From assembly GCF_019443445.1 (NCBI RefSeq), contig NZ_CP080378.1, forward strand, positions 3,596,001 to 3,660,000: 64,000 nucleotides of DNA, given 5' to 3'. Each line of letters starts with the position of its first letter. Positions within the stretch are counted from its first letter, which is position 1. This document shows, piece by piece, positions 56,256 through 64,000 of this stretch. Under the pieces are notes generated by a model, which had not been told where the DNA came from, ran no database searches, and saw only the letters and a program-made list of their open reading frames with translations. The stretch comes from Massilia sp. PAMC28688. Lineage in GTDB: Bacteria; Pseudomonadota; Gammaproteobacteria; Burkholderiales; Burkholderiaceae_D. A program made the position numbers and the translations under genes.

Positions 56256-57353
56256 ATGCGATCCATCTGGCCTGCATTATTGCTGCTGTGCTGTACCGGG
56301 GCTGCTGCCCAGAGCATTACCAACTCACTGCGCATTGTCGCGCCGGACGGCGAGTCCACCGTGGCATACGACGCGAACGCCGCCGGGCAGGTCGCTGCGG
56401 TGCTGGAAGACGAGCTTGGGCGCCAGCATGGTGTCCTGTTCGAAAAAGGCAGGCTCACCGAACTGAGCCTGCAGGGCGGCTACAGCGATGCCAAGGCGAT
56501 CAACCAGGACGGCGTGGTGGTGGGTTCTGCCCAGACCCCTGGCCGCCAATGGCGCGCCTATCTGTACGACAAGGCGCACGGCATGCGCCAGCTCGGCACG
56601 CTCGGCGGGGCAAGCAGTTTCGGCATGGCCCTTAACCGCGCCGGGCAGGCCGTCGGCTTTGCCGATACGGCGCAGGGTGACTATCATGCCTTCAAGTACA
56701 TCAAGGGGGAACCGATGCAGGACCTGGGCACCCTTGGCGGCAAGATCAGCTACGCCAGCGGCATCAACAACCTGGGGCAGGTGGTCGGCACCTCTGCCAT
56801 GCACGACGGCTACCGCCACGCTTTCCTGTACGACGACACGCGCGGGATGATTGACCTGGGCACGCTGGGCGGCCTGTCCAGTTCTGCCGCGGCCATCAAC
56901 GATGCAGGCGTGATCGTGGGGGCATCGCAGACCCGTGACGGGCGCTGGCACGCCTTTATCCATCAAGATGGGAAGATGACCGACCTGGGCGCGGTGATCG
57001 GGCCGGGTGCGAGTTTTGCCACCGATATCAACAACGCCGGCCACGTGGTGGGCACCGTGCTGCGCGGCGACGAGCGCCAGTCGTTTGTCTGGCGCGACGG
57101 CCGGCTGACCGTCCATCGCGGCGGCAAGGGTCTGCATCTGACCCATTCCATCAATGACAGCGAGGTGGTGGTCGGGGCCACTTTTGACCGCAAGCTCGAT
57201 GCAGCCACCATGCCGTCGAAGGCGCGCGCCCTGGTGGTGAGCGGCGGTTATGAGCTGCTGACCCTGATTTTCTCGGTCGTGTTGACCGCCGCTGCCGCGG
57301 TGGGCATTGTGTTCTACATCCGGCGCGAAAAACCGCTGCCAAGGCCCGCTTGA
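56256..57353 (+). CDS. HAF-repeat exported protein with C-terminal membrane helix
   Basis: 365 residues. Signal peptide about 1-19 (ALLLLCCTGAAAQ). Six or so repeats of the HAF type follow, each with a motif like LGTLGGxxSxAxxINxxGxVVGxS (for example MIDLGTLGGLSSSAAAIN), predicted as a beta-propeller. The C-terminus has a membrane helix and basic tail (LIFSVVLTAAAAVGIVFYIRR), so the protein is probably anchored in the inner membrane facing the periplasm, unlike most HAF proteins that are simply secreted. GGAG precedes the ATG. Function unknown. Confidence 0.8.
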   Translation: MRSIWPALLLLCCTGAAAQSITNSLRIVAPDGESTVAYDANAAGQVAAVLEDELGRQHGVLFEKGRLTELSLQGGYSDAKAINQDGVVVGSAQTPGRQWRAYLYDKAHGMRQLGTLGGASSFGMALNRAGQAVGFADTAQGDYHAFKYIKGEPMQDLGTLGGKISYASGINNLGQVVGTSAMHDGYRHAFLYDDTRGMIDLGTLGGLSSSAAAINDAGVIVGASQTRDGRWHAFIHQDGKMTDLGAVIGPGASFATDINNAGHVVGTVLRGDERQSFVWRDGRLTVHRGGKGLHLTHSINDSEVVVGATFDRKLDAATMPSKARALVVSGGYELLTLIFSVVLTAAAAVGIVFYIRREKPLPRPA

Positions 57354-57405
57354 TGCGCGCGCCAGTCCGGGCGCTGGCCCGGACTGGTCGCCCACGCCGG
57401 TCACG

Positions 57406-59493
57406 CTATTTGCCGAGCATCGACACCACGTTGTCTGCGCCCGGCGCGCCAAAGGCCTGCGTCTTGAGCACATGGAGCTGGTCGCGCACCTGCGCCGCCT
57501 TTTCGAACTCCAGGTTCCTGGCGTGGTCCACCATCAGCTTTTCCAGCCGCTTGATTTCCTTGCCAATCTGCTTTTCGCTCATGGACTCGATCTTGGCCGT
57601 TTCCTTCGCTTCTTCCAGGGTCTCGCGCGCCTGCTGCGGGCTGTAGACGCCGTCAATGAGTTCCTTGATCTGCTTCTTGATGCCGACCGGCGTGATGCCA
57701 TTGGCGGCATTAAAGGCAATCTGCTTGGCGCGCCGGCGCTCGGTTTCATCGATGGCCTGGCGCATGGAGTCGGTGATCTTGTCGGCGTACAGGATGGCCA
57801 CGCCATTGAGATTGCGCGCAGCGCGGCCGATGGTCTGAATCAGGCTGCGCTCGGAGCGCAGGAAGCCTTCCTTGTCGGCGTCCAGCACGGCCACCAGCGA
57901 CACCTCGGGCAAGTCCAGGCCCTCGCGCAGCAGGTTGATGCCAACCAGGACGTCAAAGGTACCCAGGCGCAGGTCGCGCAGGATTTCAACCCGTTCCACC
58001 GTCTCGATATCGCTGTGCAGGTAGCGCACCTTGATGCCGTGGTCGCCCAGGTAATCGGTGAGCTGCTCGGCCATGCGCTTGGTGAGCGTGGTGACCAGTA
58101 CCCGTTCATCCTTGGCGATGCGGTCCTGGATTTCCGACATCAGATCGTCCACCTGCGACAGCGCCGGCTTGACGATCACTTGCGGGTCGACCAGGCCGGT
58201 GGGCCGCACCACCTGTTCCACCACGTTGTCGGCATGGGTACGCTCGTATTCCGCCGGGGTGGCCGAGACAAAAATCGTCTGGCGCAGCTTGCCCTCGAAT
58301 TCCTCGAACTTGAGCGGGCGGTTGTCCAGCGCCGACGGCAGGCGGAAGCCATAGTCCACCAGGTTGGTCTTGCGCGAGCGGTCGCCGTTGTACATGGCAT
58401 TGAGCTGGCCTACCAGCACGTGGGACTCGTCCAGGAACATGAGCGCGTCCTTGGGCAGGTAGTCGACCAGCGTAGGTGGTGGCTGCCCCGGCATGGCGCC
58501 CGACAGGTGGCGCGAGTAGTTCTCGATGCCCTTGGTGAAGCCGATTTCGGCCATCATTTCCAGGTCGAAGCGGGTGCGCTGCTCCAGGCGCTGCTCTTCA
58601 ATGAGCTTGTTCTCCTTGCGGAAGAATTCGAGCCGGTCGCGCAGTTCGAGCTTGATCGATTCGATCGCGCGCAGCACCGTGGAGCGTGGCGTGACATAGT
58701 GCGAGCCCGGATAGACGGTAAAGCGCGGGATCTTCTGGCGCACGCGGCCCGTGAGCGGATCGAACAGCTGCAGCGACTCGATCTCGTCATCGAACATCTC
58801 GACCCGGATTGCCAGCTCCGCATGCTCGGCGGGGAAGATGTCGATGGTGTCGCCACGCACGCGGAAGGTGCCGCGCCCGAAGTCCACTTCGTTGCGCGTG
58901 TACTGCATCTGGATCAGGCGCGCAATCACGTCGCGCTGCGCGACCTTGTCCTTGGCGCGCAGCGTGAGGATCATCTGGTGGTATTCGTTGGGATTGCCGA
59001 TACCGTAAATGGCCGACACGGTGGCCACGATCACCACATCGCGCCGCTCCATGAGCGACTTGGTGCACGACAGGCGCATCTGTTCGATATGCTCGTTGAT
59101 CGACGAGTCCTTTTCGATGAACAGGTCGCGCTGCGGTACGTAGGCTTCGGGCTGGTAGTAGTCATAGTAGCTGACGAAGTACTCCACCGCGTTCTGCGGG
59201 AAGAACTCGCGAAACTCCGCGTACAGCTGCGCCGCCAGCGTCTTGTTGGGTGCGAACACGATGGCCGGCCGGCCCGCCTGCGCGATCACGTTGGCCATGG
59301 TGTAGGTCTTGCCCGAACCGGTCACGCCGAGCAGGGTCTGGAACGACAGGCCGTCGTTGATGCCTTCTACCAGGCCGGCAATGGCCGTAGGCTGGTCGCC
59401 CGCGGGCGGGAAGGGCTGGTGCAGCTTGAACGGCGAATCGGGAAAGGTGACAACGGTCGGTGCCGGGTCATGTGCAACGGATAGTTCAGCCAT
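57406..59493 (-). CDS. uvrB: UvrABC excision nuclease subunit B
   Basis: 695-residue damage-recognition helicase of nucleotide excision repair. Walker [16 protein letters not shown] near the N-terminus, the beta-hairpin region [13 protein letters not shown], helicase motifs ([29 protein letters not shown]), and a C-terminal UVR motif ([19 protein letters not shown]). Divergent from the aminotransferase. No convincing LexA site was found. Confidence 0.98.
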   Translation of the reverse strand: MAELSVAHDPAPTVVTFPDSPFKLHQPFPPAGDQPTAIAGLVEGINDGLSFQTLLGVTGSGKTYTMANVIAQAGRPAIVFAPNKTLAAQLYAEFREFFPQNAVEYFVSYYDYYQPEAYVPQRDLFIEKDSSINEHIEQMRLSCTKSLMERRDVVIVATVSAIYGIGNPNEYHQMILTLRAKDKVAQRDVIARLIQMQYTRNEVDFGRGTFRVRGDTIDIFPAEHAELAIRVEMFDDEIESLQLFDPLTGRVRQKIPRFTVYPGSHYVTPRSTVLRAIESIKLELRDRLEFFRKENKLIEEQRLEQRTRFDLEMMAEIGFTKGIENYSRHLSGAMPGQPPPTLVDYLPKDALMFLDESHVLVGQLNAMYNGDRSRKTNLVDYGFRLPSALDNRPLKFEEFEGKLRQTIFVSATPAEYERTHADNVVEQVVRPTGLVDPQVIVKPALSQVDDLMSEIQDRIAKDERVLVTTLTKRMAEQLTDYLGDHGIKVRYLHSDIETVERVEILRDLRLGTFDVLVGINLLREGLDLPEVSLVAVLDADKEGFLRSERSLIQTIGRAARNLNGVAILYADKITDSMRQAIDETERRRAKQIAFNAANGITPVGIKKQIKELIDGVYSPQQARETLEEAKETAKIESMSEKQIGKEIKRLEKLMVDHARNLEFEKAAQVRDQLHVLKTQAFGAPGADNVVSMLGK

Positions 59494-59595
59494 ACGATCA
59501 GACCTTTGTTGGGTTAGAATGGTAGTCCCGCAAGCAGCCCAGTGTTTATAAGGGCCGCTGTCTATACAACTTCAGCCGACAACCAAGTTTATCAG

Positions 59596-60810
59596 ATGAC
59601 CTCCTCAGCTTCCGCCACCCTTTTCTCGGCCATCGACATGGCCCCGCGCGACCCTATCCTGGGCATTACCGAGGCATTCAATGCCGACACCAACCCGGAA
59701 AAAATCAATCTGGGTGTCGGTGTCTATTATGACGACAACGGCAAAGTGCCGCTGCTCGCCTGCGTGCGCAAAGCGGAAGAGATCCTGATGGAGCAGCAGG
59801 CGCCGCGCACCTACCTCCCGATCGAAGGCCTGGCAGCCTACGACAAGGCGGTGCAGGAACTGGTATTTGGGGCCGACAGCCAGATTATTCAAGACAAGCG
59901 TGCAGTCACGGTGCAGGCCATCGGCGGCACCGGCGCGCTCAAGATCGGCGCCGACTTCCTGCAGCGCTTTTCGCCGGACTCGCAGGTCTACATCAGCGAT
60001 CCGAGCTGGGAAAACCACCGCGCCCTGTTTGAAAGCGCCGGTTTTACGGTCAACAACTACCGTTACTACGATGCGGCCACGCGCGGTGTCGACTTTGCCG
60101 GCATGCTGGCCGATATCCAGGCCATGCCAAAGGGTGCCATCGTGCTGCTGCACGCCTGCTGCCATAATCCGACCGGCGCCGACCTCACGGCCACCCAGTG
60201 GGACCAGGTCATTGCCGCCGTGCGTGCGGGCGAACTGGTGCCGTTCCTGGACATGGCTTACCAGGGCTTTGGCAGCGGTATCGCCGAAGACGGCGCGGTG
60301 GTGGGCAAGTTTGCCGCCGCCGGCGGGCCGCTTTTGATTTCCAATTCGTTTTCCAAATCGTTCTCGCTGTACGGCGAGCGCGTTGGCGCGCTGTCGGTGG
60401 TGGGCGAGAGCGCCGAGGAAGCCGCGCGCCTGCTGTCGCAGCTCAAGCGCGTGGTGCGCACCAATTACTCCAACCCGCCGGTCCATGGCGGCAAGGTGGT
60501 GGCCACCGCGCTGACCACGCCGGAACTGCGCCAGCTGTGGGAAGACGAGCTGGCCGGCATGCGCGTGCGCATCAAGGAAATGCGCAACACCTTCGTCTCC
60601 AAGCTCAAGGAAAAAGCGCCGGAGCACAACTTTGATTTCGTGCGCGAGCAGGTTGGCATGTTTTCCTATTCGGGGCTGACCAAGGAACAAGTGGGGCGCC
60701 TGCGCACCGAGCATTCGATTTATGCGGTTGATACGGGACGCATCTGCGTCGCTGCCCTGAATTCGAAAAATATCGATCGTGTCATTGACGCGATCGCGAA
60801 AGTCCTCTAA
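59596..60810 (+). CDS. Aspartate/aromatic-amino-acid aminotransferase
   Basis: 404-residue class I PLP-dependent transaminase. The Schiff-base lysine is K254 in SNSFSKSFSLYGERVGAL; substrate arginine is in the C-terminal TGRICVAALN region. It resembles AspC/TyrB. The ATG at 59596 begins the conserved region; no strong RBS is visible. A longer upstream reading starting at 59542 has no family similarity. Confidence 0.95.
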   Translation: MTSSASATLFSAIDMAPRDPILGITEAFNADTNPEKINLGVGVYYDDNGKVPLLACVRKAEEILMEQQAPRTYLPIEGLAAYDKAVQELVFGADSQIIQDKRAVTVQAIGGTGALKIGADFLQRFSPDSQVYISDPSWENHRALFESAGFTVNNYRYYDAATRGVDFAGMLADIQAMPKGAIVLLHACCHNPTGADLTATQWDQVIAAVRAGELVPFLDMAYQGFGSGIAEDGAVVGKFAAAGGPLLISNSFSKSFSLYGERVGALSVVGESAEEAARLLSQLKRVVRTNYSNPPVHGGKVVATALTTPELRQLWEDELAGMRVRIKEMRNTFVSKLKEKAPEHNFDFVREQVGMFSYSGLTKEQVGRLRTEHSIYAVDTGRICVAALNSKNIDRVIDAIAKVL

Positions 60811-60884
60811 TATCTTGCTTCTTCGGATCGCGCGAATCGTGTGATCCGGATGGCTTCAGGAAATGCGAAGCAGCGGTGCCAGGC

Positions 60885-60913
60885 TTGACGGCGCCCACTG
60901 CAGCGTAGATAAT
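60885..60913 (+). promoter_or_regulatory. Sigma-70 promoter of the first tRNA-Asn
   Basis: TTGACG at 60885-60890, 17-bp spacer, GATAAT at 60908-60913, about 11 bp upstream of the tRNA 5' end. Confidence 0.75.
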
Positions 60914-60924
60914 GTTGCCTCTTT

Positions 60925-61000
60925 TCCCTGATAGCTCAGTCGGTAGAGCGACGGACTGTTAATCCGCAGGTCCCTGGTTCGAGTCCAGGTCGGGGAGCCA
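60925..61000 (+). tRNA. tRNA-Asn (anticodon GTT), copy 1
   Basis: 76 nt including encoded CCA. Cloverleaf with acceptor TCCCTGA / TCGGGGA, D-arm AGCTCAGTCGGTAGAGC, anticodon loop CTGTTAA and T-arm GGTTCGAGTCC. Identical to the copy at 62508. Confidence 0.97.
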
Positions 61001-61006
61001 GAATAC

Positions 61007-61037
61007 AAAAGGCCACGTTGAAGAACGTGGCCTTTTT
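61007..61037. terminator. Bidirectional terminator after the tRNA
   Basis: Stem GGCCACGTT / AACGTGGCC with loop GAAG, flanked by A4 and T5; serves the tRNA and the convergent PEP-CTERM gene. Confidence 0.9.
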
Positions 61038-61047
61038 CAATTTCCGC

Positions 61048-61599
61048 TCAGTTTTTCCTCGCCGGCCGCCGCCGCAGCAGGGCGAGCGCGCCCAGGCCGC
61101 CGGCCATCAGCAGCAGGCCCGCCGGCTCGGCCACAGCCACCGGTGCCGCGCTGTTTATCATGACGTTATCCATTACGAAGTACTGAGGCAGGTCGGCCAT
61201 CACGCTGACCCTGTCCACCATGCCGCCATACCCGCTGGCGAGGAAGGCGGCGCTGCCGTTGGTGGTGAGCGAGTCCGAGACCGCTACCAGGCTGCCGTTG
61301 AGGAACATGTGAAAACTGACAGTGGCATAGCCGGCGAAATGGGCGCCCTGGAACTGGAAGGCGGTGACGGCCGCGAAAGCATTGTCATTGCTGATATTGA
61401 ACAGGCGCGTATTGCCCGAGGCGGGCGAGTAGGGCGCTTCCTGGGCGTCTGCATGCTGCCAGCCGGTCCAGCTCAGGCCCCCATATTCGCGCATGCTGCC
61501 GCTGCCAGCCAGGTCGTCAAAGGTCAGGATGGCCGCCTGGGCGCCGGGCAGGCACAGCGCGCCGGCGCAGGCGAGGAGAAGGGAAGAAAAAGTCGTCAT
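61048..61599 (-). CDS. PEP-CTERM sorting-domain exported protein
   Basis: 183 residues from the ATG at 61599. Signal peptide about 1-22 (SLLLACAGALCLPGAQA), a beta-rich middle section, and a C-terminal PEP-CTERM tail: AEPAGLLLMAGGL helix followed by LRRRPARKN. PEP-CTERM proteins are exported, processed by exosortase and associated with exopolysaccharide in Gram-negatives. Its codon use is similar to the core. No exosortase gene is in the window. Confidence 0.85.
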   Translation of the reverse strand: MTTFSSLLLACAGALCLPGAQAAILTFDDLAGSGSMREYGGLSWTGWQHADAQEAPYSPASGNTRLFNISNDNAFAAVTAFQFQGAHFAGYATVSFHMFLNGSLVAVSDSLTTNGSAAFLASGYGGMVDRVSVMADLPQYFVMDNVMINSAAPVAVAEPAGLLLMAGGLGALALLRRRPARKN

Positions 61600-61867
61600 G
61601 GCAGATCCGCAGGAAAAAGTGTGGGCGGACTCCAGCATGCAATCTCGTGCGGCGGAGCAGGATGGCAAACCGGGCCATGTTGCGCTTCCTCAATTGGGCT
61701 GTGGCGCCCGGCTGACGCCTGCGCGGCGCAGCATCGCATCTCCCCGCTAGAGTAAACATTCTCCAACAATTCCCTATATAAACTTTGATGAATTGGCAGT
61801 AGCTATCTATGATGACGCCTTCGACATAGGCGCAGGGGCGCTTGTCTTGCCAAAATGAGTATCGACC

Positions 61868-62458
61868 ATGAAAAAAATCGCAGTAGCTGCCTTCGCCCTG
61901 GCGCTGGCTTCCATGAGCGCGCACGCCCAGACTTATGTCCTGGTCGAGCCAAAGCCTTACCGTTTCCTCGCTGGCGCCGGCCTGACCTTCGGCGGTGACC
62001 GCCTTGCCACGGCCGAGTTTGAAGACGGCGGCGAGATCGATATCCGCGCCGGTTCCATGGTGGCGCTGTACGCCGGAGCGGAGTTCGCGGTCAATGACCA
62101 GATGGCCTTGCAAGCCAACATCGGTTACCACGTCGATAGCGCAACGGCTTACAATGGCGATATCCGCTTTGGCCGTTATCCTGTCGAACTGCTGGGGTAC
62201 TACAAGGTGTCGCCCCAGTGGCGCATCGGCGGCGGCGCCCGCTTCGTCAACAGCCCCAAGCTGAGCAGCAGCGGCGCGGGCGACATTGGCGACTTCGAGT
62301 TCAAGAACAGCACGGGACTGGTGCTGGAAGGCGAGTACAGCATCAACCCGAGCCTGGGTGTGAAAGTGCGCTACGTCAGCGAAAAATACGAAACCAGGGA
62401 CTTCGTCAGCAAGCACGATGGCAATCACGTGGGCGTCCTGCTGAATTACTACTTTTAG
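61868..62458 (+). CDS. Outer-membrane beta-barrel protein, OmpW/opacity-like
   Basis: 196 residues. Signal peptide about 1-21 (AVAAFALALASMSAHAQ), then about eight alternating beta-strands typical of small barrels (MVALYAGAEFAVND, YPVELLGYYKVSPQWRIGGG, VGVLLNYYF) ending in Phe, the usual BAM recognition residue. Function unknown. The final 15 bp around the stop are duplicated in tandem. Confidence 0.82.
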   Translation: MKKIAVAAFALALASMSAHAQTYVLVEPKPYRFLAGAGLTFGGDRLATAEFEDGGEIDIRAGSMVALYAGAEFAVNDQMALQANIGYHVDSATAYNGDIRFGRYPVELLGYYKVSPQWRIGGGARFVNSPKLSSSGAGDIGDFEFKNSTGLVLEGEYSINPSLGVKVRYVSEKYETRDFVSKHDGNHVGVLLNYYF

Positions 62459-62472
62459 AATTACTACTTTTA
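62443..62472 (+). repeat. 15-bp tandem duplication over the OMP stop codon
   Basis: GAATTACTACTTTTA occurs twice directly adjacent (62443-62457, 62458-62472). The unit spells the C-terminal N-Y-Y-F plus stop, so readthrough of the TAG would repeat the same four residues and meet TAA. Confidence 0.95.
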
Positions 62473-62490
62473 AATAATTGCGCGGGCCGC

Positions 62491-62496
62491 TATAAT
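62491..62496 (+). promoter_or_regulatory. -10 element of the second tRNA-Asn
   Basis: TATAAT at the same distance from the tRNA as the GATAAT of copy 1. No clear -35 is seen; the upstream sequence is the OMP gene end. Confidence 0.6.
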
Positions 62497-62507
62497 GCGG
62501 CCTCTTT

Positions 62508-62583
62508 TCCCTGATAGCTCAGTCGGTAGAGCGACGGACTGTTAATCCGCAGGTCCCTGGTTCGAGTCCAGGTCGGGGAGCCA
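62508..62583 (+). tRNA. tRNA-Asn (anticodon GTT), copy 2
   Basis: 76 nt identical to copy 1, with encoded CCA. Similarity extends back through GCCTCTTTTC into the -10 element and forward through CCAGAAT. Confidence 0.97.
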
Positions 62584-62619
62584 GAATCATATTTCCTGCG
62601 CCAATGCGTGTGAAAGCCG

Positions 62620-62653
62620 AAAGCCCGCCTCCCTGTGGAAGAGCGGGCTTTTT
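62620..62653 (+). terminator. Terminator after tRNA-Asn copy 2
   Basis: Stem AAAGCCCGC / GCGGGCTTT, T-run to 62653. Confidence 0.88.
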
Positions 62654-62784
62654 GCATTCACGGGCGGTCAGCATGACCGTTGCGCAGACCGCGCCTGATA
62701 TTGTGATGTGCCTGCCGCTGCCCTGTGCTGCCTCATGCCGGCGCGCCGGCACTGGGCTAGCCTGTACGCAGGAGGCCGACCGCA

Positions 62785-63627
62785 ATGAAACTCATCTCTT
62801 GGAACATCCAGCGTGGGCGCTGGCACCACGGCACCTGCAACCTGGAGCGCGTGGCGGCCAGCCTGCGCCAGATGGCTGATGCCGATGTGCTATGCCTGCA
62901 AGAAGTATCGGCCGGCTACACGGATTTGCCAGGGTCCGACGGGCGCAATCAGTTCATCGAACTGGCGGCGTTGTTGCCGGAATACACGGCGCTGGCCGGG
63001 ATCAATACCGATACCCGGGTCGCGGGCGGCACCCGCCGGCTGTTCGGCAACATGACCTTGTCACGCCATCCCGTGCTGCAGGTATTGCGCCATGCACTGC
63101 CCTGGCCGGTGGACGCCGCCGCCATGAGCATGCAGCGCGGCGCCATCGAGGCCACCATCGATACGCCGTGCGGCCTGTTGCGGGTGGTTAATACCCATCT
63201 GGAATACTTTTCACCAATCCAGCGCGCAGCCCAGGTGGAGCGCCTGCGCGAGCTGCACCGCGATGCCCACCTGCAGGCGCTGGCCACGCCGCCTGGCGAG
63301 CGTGACAACGGGCCCTTTTGCGCCGTTCCCCGGGCCGCCATGGCCCTGCTGGCAGGCGACTTCAACTTCCTGCCGCAGTCGGCGCAATACTGGCGCCTGC
63401 AGGCGCCGTTTGACGAGGGCGTGCCGGCCTGGCAGGACGCGTGGGGCCTGACACATCCGGGCCAGCCCCACGCACCCACGGTATGCGTTCATGACGACAC
63501 GGCCATTCCATACGCGTTTGACTTCGTGTTCGCCAGCGCCGGCCTGGCCCGCCACGTGCGCAGCATGCGTGTGGTGGAAGGGCACTTTGGTTCGGATCAT
63601 CAGCCGCTCTTGATCGAGCTGACCTGA
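62785..63627 (+). CDS. Endonuclease/exonuclease/phosphatase (EEP) family protein
   Basis: 280 residues. EEP active-site segments: ISWNIQRGRW at the start, CLQEVSAGY (metal-binding Glu), NTHLEYFS, LAGDFNFLP, and SDHQPLLIEL near the C-terminus (catalytic Asp-His). No signal peptide or membrane segment is evident. It could be a nuclease or phosphodiesterase; substrate not determinable. GGAGG-like RBS (caGGAGGcc). Confidence 0.9.
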   Translation: MKLISWNIQRGRWHHGTCNLERVAASLRQMADADVLCLQEVSAGYTDLPGSDGRNQFIELAALLPEYTALAGINTDTRVAGGTRRLFGNMTLSRHPVLQVLRHALPWPVDAAAMSMQRGAIEATIDTPCGLLRVVNTHLEYFSPIQRAAQVERLRELHRDAHLQALATPPGERDNGPFCAVPRAAMALLAGDFNFLPQSAQYWRLQAPFDEGVPAWQDAWGLTHPGQPHAPTVCVHDDTAIPYAFDFVFASAGLARHVRSMRVVEGHFGSDHQPLLIELT

Positions 63628-63631
63628 CAAC

Positions 63632-63658
63632 AAAAAGGCCACGCTTCAACGTGGCCTT
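63632..63658 (-). terminator. Terminator of the Gln/Gly/Ser-rich gene
   Basis: Stem AAGGCCACG / CGTGGCCTT with loop CTTCAA; on the minus strand it is followed by a T-run (A5 at 63632-63636 on plus). Confidence 0.85.
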
Positions 63659-63698
63659 GTCGGCTCAGCCCGTCAAAGACGGGCCTGCTTCTGGTCGA

Positions 63699-64000
63699 TC
63701 AGCGGCTCAGGTCTTCGTCGTCATCCTGCGGACGCTGCGAGCCTTGGGCCGAACCCTGCGAGCCCGATTGCTGGTTGCCCATTCCCTGGCCGGTGCGGCC
63801 GCTCTGGCTTTGCTGGCCAATCTGGCTGTCGCGGTCGCTCAGCTCGTCGCGCTGCTGGCCCTGGCGGCTGCCTGGCTGGGAGCCGGACTGCTGGGAGCCA
63901 TACTGCTGCGAGCCGGGCTTCTGATTGGCCGACTGCTGCGACCCTTGCTGCTGCTGGCCGCTCTGCTGGGAACCTGTCTTCTGATTGCCCAGGGTGCTGT
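63699..64000 (-). CDS. Gln/Gly/Ser-rich low-complexity protein (5' end outside window)
   Basis: 100 codons of the C-terminal part, entering from the right edge. Composition is dominated by Q, G and S with repeats like GSQQSG and NQKPGSQQ, and an acidic end DDDEDLSR. No domain recognised. The minus-strand terminator just downstream supports it as a real gene. An intrinsically disordered, possibly stress-related protein. Confidence 0.65.
   Translation of the reverse strand, partial: STLGNQKTGSQQSGQQQQGSQQSANQKPGSQQYGSQQSGSQPGSRQGQQRDELSDRDSQIGQQSQSGRTGQGMGNQQSGSQGSAQGSQRPQDDDEDLSR

Noticed and set aside
57307-59484. Plus-strand frame of 725 codons opposite uvrB
   Set aside because: Shadow; uvrB motifs are complete on the minus strand.
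59540-59580. LexA-like CTGT...CAG near uvrB
   Set aside because: The arms do not match the CTGT-N8-ACAG consensus.

Overview
The window reads as a contiguous piece of a GC-rich betaproteobacterial chromosome, most likely Oxalobacteraceae (Massilia/Duganella/Janthinobacterium-like). Three things point there: the block rlmN-pilW-rodZ-ispG-hisS-yfgM-bamB-der-hfq-hflX-hflK-hflC-hisZ-purA is the order typical of Burkholderiales; surE-pcm-nlpD-rpoS is intact; and there is a PEP-CTERM protein. The genus is inferred, not proven. Nearly all sequence is coding, and the high GC produces many long antisense shadow frames, which were discarded. No CRISPR array, prophage, transposase or rRNA operon was seen.

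Layout. 1-1039: C-terminally incomplete BaeS-like histidine kinase. 1080-8609: iron module, with a leftward operon (PepSY membrane protein, DUF2271 protein, DUF4198 protein, ApbE flavin transferase, membrane-anchored diflavin reductase, PKHD hydroxylase) divergent from a Fiu-like TonB receptor; two Fur-box palindromes lie between them. 8925-14977: 2-oxoglutarate dehydrogenase (sucA-odhB-lpdA) with a small SHOCT-PspC membrane gene inserted before lpdA. 15065-23000: zapE, a lipoprotein, a PP2C phosphatase, a DUF465 protein, a DinG-type helicase, a DUF885 protein and a quinone oxidoreductase. 23183-26245: two-gene TIR plus MinD-like/TPR operon whose P-loop is degenerate. 26314-31435: surE-pcm-nlpD-rpoS and rlmD. 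31436-33060: AT-richer islet with two overlapping 55-residue ORFs and an HTH-MNT/HEPN pair, marked by three copies of a paired GTCTCCC motif. 33270-35514: acetyltransferase, small membrane protein, GFA-like protein, Bax-inhibitor-1 homologue. 35736-49042: ndk and the long core block through hflC. 49168-50946: GAF/EAL regulator. 51273-54982: hisZ, purA, a phosphoribosyltransferase and a MarC protein. 55075-57353: CsgG-like and HAF-repeat exported proteins. 57406-60810: uvrB and an aromatic/aspartate aminotransferase. 60925-62583: two identical tRNA-Asn genes bracketing a PEP-CTERM gene and an outer-membrane beta-barrel gene. 62785-64000: an EEP-family hydrolase and the C-terminus of a Gln/Gly/Ser-rich protein.

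How genes work together. The iron module reads as a split trans-membrane electron pathway: NADPH to a cytoplasm-facing diflavin protein, to a PepSY membrane protein, to a periplasmic DUF2271 protein with a textbook ApbE flavinylation site (D-G-V-S-G-A-T), feeding reduction of ferric-siderophore imported by the Fiu-like receptor. The regions most worth further work are the TIR/pseudo-ATPase-TPR operon, the paired-heptamer islet with its HTH-MNT/HEPN genes, and this flavin-based iron system.
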